A stretch of 8,423 nt of DNA from CAZVLE01 sp964627855. Its GTDB lineage: Bacteria; Bacillota; Dethiobacteria; DTU022. The notes under the pieces are model-generated. The model saw only the letters and a list, made by a program, of their open reading frames with translations, did not search any database and was not told where the DNA came from. The stretch covers positions 1-8,423 of the forward strand of contig CAZVLE010000002.1 in the NCBI GenBank assembly GCA_964627855.1. The letters run 5' to 3'. Shown here piece after piece: positions 6,184 to 8,423 of the stretch. Each line of letters starts with the position of its first letter. Positions within the stretch are counted from its first letter, which is position 1. The position numbers and the translations under genes were made by a program.

Positions 6184-7200
6184 TCAATTATTATTAATGC
6201 CAGCACGGGATTTTATTACGGTAAACGGTGCAATTTGCCGCCCCTTTTCTATTGCAACTCCATCAATAATAGCATGTTCTATACTTACCTGATCCCCTAA
6301 AACTGCCTGGCGCAGATGAACCCCGGGGCCAATCCTGCATTGAGAGCCGATCACTGAGTTTCCCTCAATAATGCAGTTTGGCCCAATTTCAGTATCTGGG
6401 CCAATCTTTACATTGTAATCAATATAAGTGGAATCAGGATCAATCATGGTGACGCCTGCGGACATCAGGTCATAATTTATTCTTTTTCTTAGCAAAGATG
6501 CCGCCTCAGCCAGCTGAACCCTGTTATTGATACCCAGGCCAACCCGGTAATCATCAATTTGATAAGCGCTTACTTGATGACCATCCCTGTTCATCATGGC
6601 AATAACATCGGTCAGGTAATATTCACTTTGCTGGTTATCAGTAGTAAGCTGTGGTAGGTATTCTCTGAGGATTTTTAAGTCAAAACAATAAGTACCGCTG
6701 TTAATTTCGCAGATGGCTTTTTCTGTTTCGGAAGCATCTTTATCTTCTATTATAGCCCTGACAGAGTTACCTGTCCCCCGGACGATCCTGCCATAACCGG
6801 CCGGTTCCGGCAAAAAGACTGTGGCGATAGTAGCAGCCTGTTTATGATGATGCTCAAGCAGTTTATGCAGGTATTTGGCTTCCAGCAGCGGGGTATCGCC
6901 ACATAGAACAAACAGAGTCCCCTGCAGGGGCAAATGCCCCATTGCCTGCATAACAGCATGACCGGTGCCAAGCTGTTTCTCCTGAAAGACATAACTCCAC
7001 TCTGACCCGAGTGCCGTCTTGACCTGCTCAGCACCGTGACCAATTATAATCAAAACCTGATCAGTAAGCGACAGGGCGCTGTCGAGGATATAGCCAATCA
7101 TTGGCCTGCCACAAACCTTGTGTATAACCTTTGGCAGGTGGGAATGCATTCTCTTGCCTTCTCCAGCAGCCATAACCAGGGCATGCAAGTTATTCACCAA
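6184..7200 (-). CDS. glmU: Truncated GlmU: N-acetylglucosamine-1-phosphate uridyltransferase without the acetyltransferase active site
   Basis: GlmU normally has two activities: acetylation of GlcN-1-P, then UTP-dependent formation of UDP-GlcNAc for peptidoglycan. The N-terminal uridyltransferase is intact: LVMAAGEGKRM (8-18), Lys24, QLGTGHAV (76-83), CGDTPLL with metal ligand Asp102, GYGRIV (135-140), EINSGTYCFD (165-174) and GINNR (224-228). A left-handed beta-helix begins at about 255 (hexapeptides such as IGPDTE, IGPNCI, IGSQCR). The protein ends at residue 338, while full GlmU is about 450-460. Aligning APFTVIK to E. coli PFARLR places the end just past Arg333 (Lys here), before Lys351, His363 and Tyr366, so acetyltransferase activity should be absent. 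Only 136 bp remain before prs, and no frame there resembles the lost part. The start is TTG at 7198-7200 or, with better spacing from GGAGGGG, GTG at 7195-7197. spoVG lies 70 bp upstream. Confidence 0.92.
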   Translation of the reverse strand: MVNNLHALVMAAGEGKRMHSHLPKVIHKVCGRPMIGYILDSALSLTDQVLIIIGHGAEQVKTALGSEWSYVFQEKQLGTGHAVMQAMGHLPLQGTLFVLCGDTPLLEAKYLHKLLEHHHKQAATIATVFLPEPAGYGRIVRGTGNSVRAIIEDKDASETEKAICEINSGTYCFDLKILREYLPQLTTDNQQSEYYLTDVIAMMNRDGHQVSAYQIDDYRVGLGINNRVQLAEAASLLRKRINYDLMSAGVTMIDPDSTYIDYNVKIGPDTEIGPNCIIEGNSVIGSQCRIGPGVHLRQAVLGDQVSIEHAIIDGVAIEKGRQIAPFTVIKSRAGINNN

Positions 7201-7203
7201 AAA

Positions 7204-7210
7204 CCCCTCC
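7204..7210 (-). promoter_or_regulatory. Ribosome binding site of glmU, favouring the GTG at 7195-7197
   Basis: The minus strand reads GGAGGGG-TTT-TTG-GTG-AAT. The GGAGG core is 5 nt from TTG but 8 nt from the following GTG. The usual spacing favours GTG, which would make the protein one residue shorter. Confidence 0.55.
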
Positions 7211-7227
7211 GAACAACTACTGATGCC

Positions 7228-7257
7228 ATTATACTGCAGTTAAGGGGAGATAGGCAA
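7228..7257 (-). promoter_or_regulatory. Candidate sigma-A-type promoter for glmU
   Basis: On the minus strand TTGCCT (7252-7257) and a perfect TATAAT (7228-7233) are 18 bp apart in the spoVG-glmU gap. Transcription would begin near 7221, about 20 nt before the start codon. It would let glmU be expressed independently of spoVG. Confidence 0.5.
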
Positions 7258-7270
7258 AAGAAAAAGCGAT

Positions 7271-7549
7271 TTAGACAGATACCAATTCCAGAGTTTCTAT
7301 TTCCCTTGCATAGCAATCAAGTATTACCCTCTGAATATAGGCCCTCATTTCAGGTTTAATCGGGTGGGCAATATCTCTGAACTGACCACCAGGTGTTCGT
7401 TTGCTGGGCATGGCCAAAAACAACCCTTCACTGCCCTCAATGATTCTCAGGTCATGAATAACAAATTGATCGTTAAAGGTCACTGAAGCTATCGCTCTCA
7501 TTTTACCTAATGGTGTAATCCTCCTGATGCGGACATCGGTGATTTCCAA
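7271..7549 (-). CDS. spoVG: SpoVG, nucleic-acid-binding regulator (septation/sporulation)
   Basis: This 92-residue protein matches SpoVG across its length: MEITDVRIRR at the N-terminus, MRAIASVTFNDQFVIHDLR (17-35) and the highly conserved AMPSKRTPGGQFRDIAHPI (46-64). SpoVG is a small RNA- and DNA-binding regulator known from sporulation and asymmetric septation in Bacillus and from virulence or capsule control in Staphylococcus and Listeria. The start is TTG at 7547-7549 with AAGGCGGGG just upstream; homologues begin at the same M-E-x-T-D-V-R position, supporting it. It heads the spoVG-glmU-prs-ctc-pth cluster, 70 bp before glmU, and is divergent from an XRE regulator. In B. subtilis transcription is from a sigma-H promoter; a weaker candidate is listed here. 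The purR/yabJ genes that precede it in B. subtilis are absent from this side. Confidence 0.97.
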   Translation of the reverse strand: MEITDVRIRRITPLGKMRAIASVTFNDQFVIHDLRIIEGSEGLFLAMPSKRTPGGQFRDIAHPIKPEMRAYIQRVILDCYAREIETLELVSV

Positions 7550-7594
7550 GACAACCCCGCCTTTGCTTGATATATTTAAATCCTCTTTATCTAG

Positions 7595-7623
7595 TTGTAA
7601 ACAGTAAAATTATTTGCTATAAT
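7595..7623 (+). promoter_or_regulatory. Strong extended -10 promoter toward the XRE gene
   Basis: TTGTAA (7595-7600), a 17-bp spacer and a perfect TATAAT (7618-7623), with the extended -10 TG at 7615-7616. Transcription should begin near 7630 and read into the XRE gene at 7817, giving a leader of about 187 nt. No gene precedes it on this strand, so it most likely serves that regulator or an RNA in the leader. Confidence 0.65.
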
Positions 7624-7665
7624 TAATGTGTTTGAAAACTTTTATTATTTAAATCTTAATGCAAA

Positions 7666-7693
7666 AAATTCAACGAAACGGAAAATTTCTTGC
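7666..7693 (-). promoter_or_regulatory. Possible sigma-H-like promoter for spoVG
   Basis: On the minus strand GCAAGAAAT (7685-7693) matches the sigma-H -35 consensus RnAGGAWWW at all but one fixed position, and GTTGAATTT (7666-7674) fits the -10 RnnGAATWW fully. The 10-bp spacer is one or two short of the usual 11-12, which lowers confidence. It would give a leader of about 110 nt. B. subtilis spoVG is a classic sigma-H gene. Confidence 0.3.
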
Positions 7694-7696
7694 AAC

Positions 7697-7706
7697 ATGA
7701 TATCAT
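7697..7706. repeat. Perfect 10-bp palindrome ATGATATCAT
   Basis: A perfect dyad midway between the divergent genes, downstream of the plus-strand promoter and just upstream of the sigma-H-like site. It could be an operator for the XRE protein or another dimeric regulator, but short AT-rich palindromes also occur by chance. Confidence 0.3.
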
Positions 7707-7739
7707 CTTAATCAATATTAAAGAGATTGTATATTTGGT

Positions 7740-7769
7740 AAGTTGCGTTTTTCCGAAAGGGAAGTTACG
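7740..7769 (+). repeat. Direct repeat AAGTTRCG, two copies 22 bp apart
   Basis: AAGTTGCG (7740-7747) and AAGTTACG (7762-7769) lie in the same orientation at a spacing of about two DNA turns. A looser copy, GGTTAGCG, is at 7794-7801, close to the ribosome binding site. The even helical phasing would suit a regulator bound on one face of the DNA, perhaps the XRE protein itself (inference). Confidence 0.35.
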
Positions 7770-7816
7770 AATTTTCATACATTACCCTTTTTAGGTTAGC
7801 GAAGCGGAGGCTGTCT

Positions 7817-8423
7817 ATGGATTTTATTGAGTTTGGTAAGATTGTTCGGGCTTTACGACAGAATAGTATTGACGAAAACGGCAACACATTAAGCCGTGAG
7901 CGTTTAAGTGAATCAATACACTTAACCCCCCACCAATTGGGACGCCTGGAGAGGGGAGATAGAAAATACCTGGAGAGCGAGACGCTGGATCTTCTGGCAA
8001 ATGCTTTTAACCTGACTGCCCTTGAAAAAGATGAGTTTTATCTCGCGGCTCTTGGCATACCGGATGAAATAAACCACCAACAGGAAAAACCGCAGGAAAA
8101 GTTTGATGAACTGTTGCAAATTCTTGAAAAACTGATAACTCCTGCTTTTATTATTGATGTTTACGCTGACATGGTAGCTGCGAACAGCAGCCTTTTTAAG
8201 CTGCTGATGATCACACCAGAGTTGCTGGACTATGCGAAAACAGTTCCAGCCGGTTTTAATATATTAACTTTTATATATTCTCATTTATCGGGTTTCAAGG
8301 AAATGATCGGCTCAAAATGGAGGGAGTACGCAAAAGTTGAAATCCTTCTGTTCAGACGTTCTTCCCTTAGATACAGGCATACTCCTTATTTCGAGCATAT
8401 CCTGAAGACCCTGCTTAAGGAAA
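7817..8423 (+). CDS. XRE-family transcriptional regulator with MmyB-like ligand-binding region, 3' end missing
   Basis: The frame is open from ATG 7817 to the window edge, showing 202 residues. CGGAGG (7805-7810) lies 6 nt before the ATG. Residues about 6-80 form a helix-turn-helix of the XRE/Cro type: LSRERLSESIHLTPHQLGRLERGDRKY contains the two DNA-binding helices, then a helical stretch ends with EFYLAALGIP. A polar linker (about 84-97) follows. From about 100, TPAFIIDVYADMVAANSSL opens a PAS-like region resembling the ligand-binding domain of MmyB-type regulators, where this motif is typically P-x-x-x-x-D-x-x-x-x-x-x-x-N. Such proteins are thought to bind small, possibly fatty-acid-like, ligands; the ligand here is unknown. 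It is divergent from spoVG and has a strong promoter and an unusual leader. Autoregulation is plausible. The DNA-binding assignment is firm, the C-terminal one moderate. Confidence 0.85.
   Translation, partial: MDFIEFGKIVRALRQNSIDENGNTLSRERLSESIHLTPHQLGRLERGDRKYLESETLDLLANAFNLTALEKDEFYLAALGIPDEINHQQEKPQEKFDELLQILEKLITPAFIIDVYADMVAANSSLFKLLMITPELLDYAKTVPAGFNILTFIYSHLSGFKEMIGSKWREYAKVEILLFRRSSLRYRHTPYFEHILKTLLKE

Larger units (their letters stand above)
7624..7816 (+). other. Long 5' leader of the XRE gene with two competing hairpins
   Basis: The stretch between the promoter and the XRE start holds no credible gene. Near its 3' end TTTCC-GAAA-GGGAA (7750-7763) forms a GNRA-capped hairpin. The same AAAGGG (7756-7761) can instead pair with CCCTTT (7785-7790), which runs into two more T. 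These two folds exclude each other, as in attenuators and riboswitches. The ribosome binding site CGGAGG is at 7805-7810, 6 nt before the ATG. It matches no riboswitch class I recognise; the role is inference. Confidence 0.35.

Noticed and set aside
7578..7584. AGGATTT on the minus strand as a sigma-H -35 for spoVG
   Set aside because: The word fits, but no GAAT -10 lies at the right distance and the start point would fall in the ribosome binding site.
7659..7700. A 13-codon ORF in the XRE leader as a leader peptide
   Set aside because: It has no ribosome binding site and no telling codon run; chance ORFs this short are common.
7738..7816. Possible cyclic-di-GMP-I (GEMM) riboswitch, suggested by CCGAAAGGG and a later AGGTTAGCG
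   Set aside because: The conserved GGGACGCAAAGCC-type core and its receptor helix are not present; only the GNRA hairpin and a few bases agree.
1..8423. tRNA, rRNA, CRISPR array or insertion sequence
   Set aside because: No cloverleaf with a TTCRA arm, repeat-spacer pattern, transposase or terminal inverted repeats were found by reading both strands.

Overview
The window carries two gene blocks that converge near base 3700, plus a divergent regulator at the right end. The minus-strand block, read from right to left, is spoVG - glmU - prs - rplY(ctc) - pth. This is the order seen in Bacillus subtilis and many other Firmicutes. Together with SpoVG, it points to a low/mid-GC, probably spore-forming Firmicute, most likely a clostridial lineage of the Peptococcaceae/Syntrophomonas kind. 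The lineage below phylum is inference.

Bases 1-3694 (plus strand) look like an accessory signalling operon. It starts with the 3' part of an iron-alcohol-dehydrogenase-family protein, overlapping by one base (TAATG) a soluble PAS histidine kinase. An NtrC-type sigma-54 response regulator follows 26 bp later. The dehydrogenase-like protein keeps its nucleotide-binding motifs but has changed two of the four positions that hold iron in the family (Asp to Glu, His to Ile). This suggests a regulatory or atypical enzyme, like the ErcA-type proteins found beside two-component systems, rather than an ordinary ethanol dehydrogenase.

Bases 3703-7549 (minus strand) are housekeeping: SpoVG (RNA/DNA-binding regulator), GlmU (UDP-GlcNAc synthesis), Prs (PRPP synthesis), L25/Ctc (5S rRNA binding) and Pth (peptidyl-tRNA recycling). 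The striking point is GlmU. Its uridyltransferase half is intact, but the protein stops after about 338 residues, just before the acetyltransferase active site, and nothing downstream supplies the missing part. SpoVG, GlmU and Prs all appear to start at non-ATG codons. Candidate promoters lie directly in front of glmU, prs and rplY, and terminator-like hairpins follow glmU and rplY, so the block may be several transcription units.

Bases 7550-7816 are a divergent intergenic region. A strong plus-strand promoter (TTGTAA-N17-TATAAT with extended -10) is followed by a leader of about 190 nt holding two competing hairpins and a direct repeat. A weaker sigma-H-like site faces spoVG. From 7817 to the window end runs an XRE helix-turn-helix regulator whose C-terminal part resembles the MmyB-type ligand-binding domain; it is cut by the window edge.
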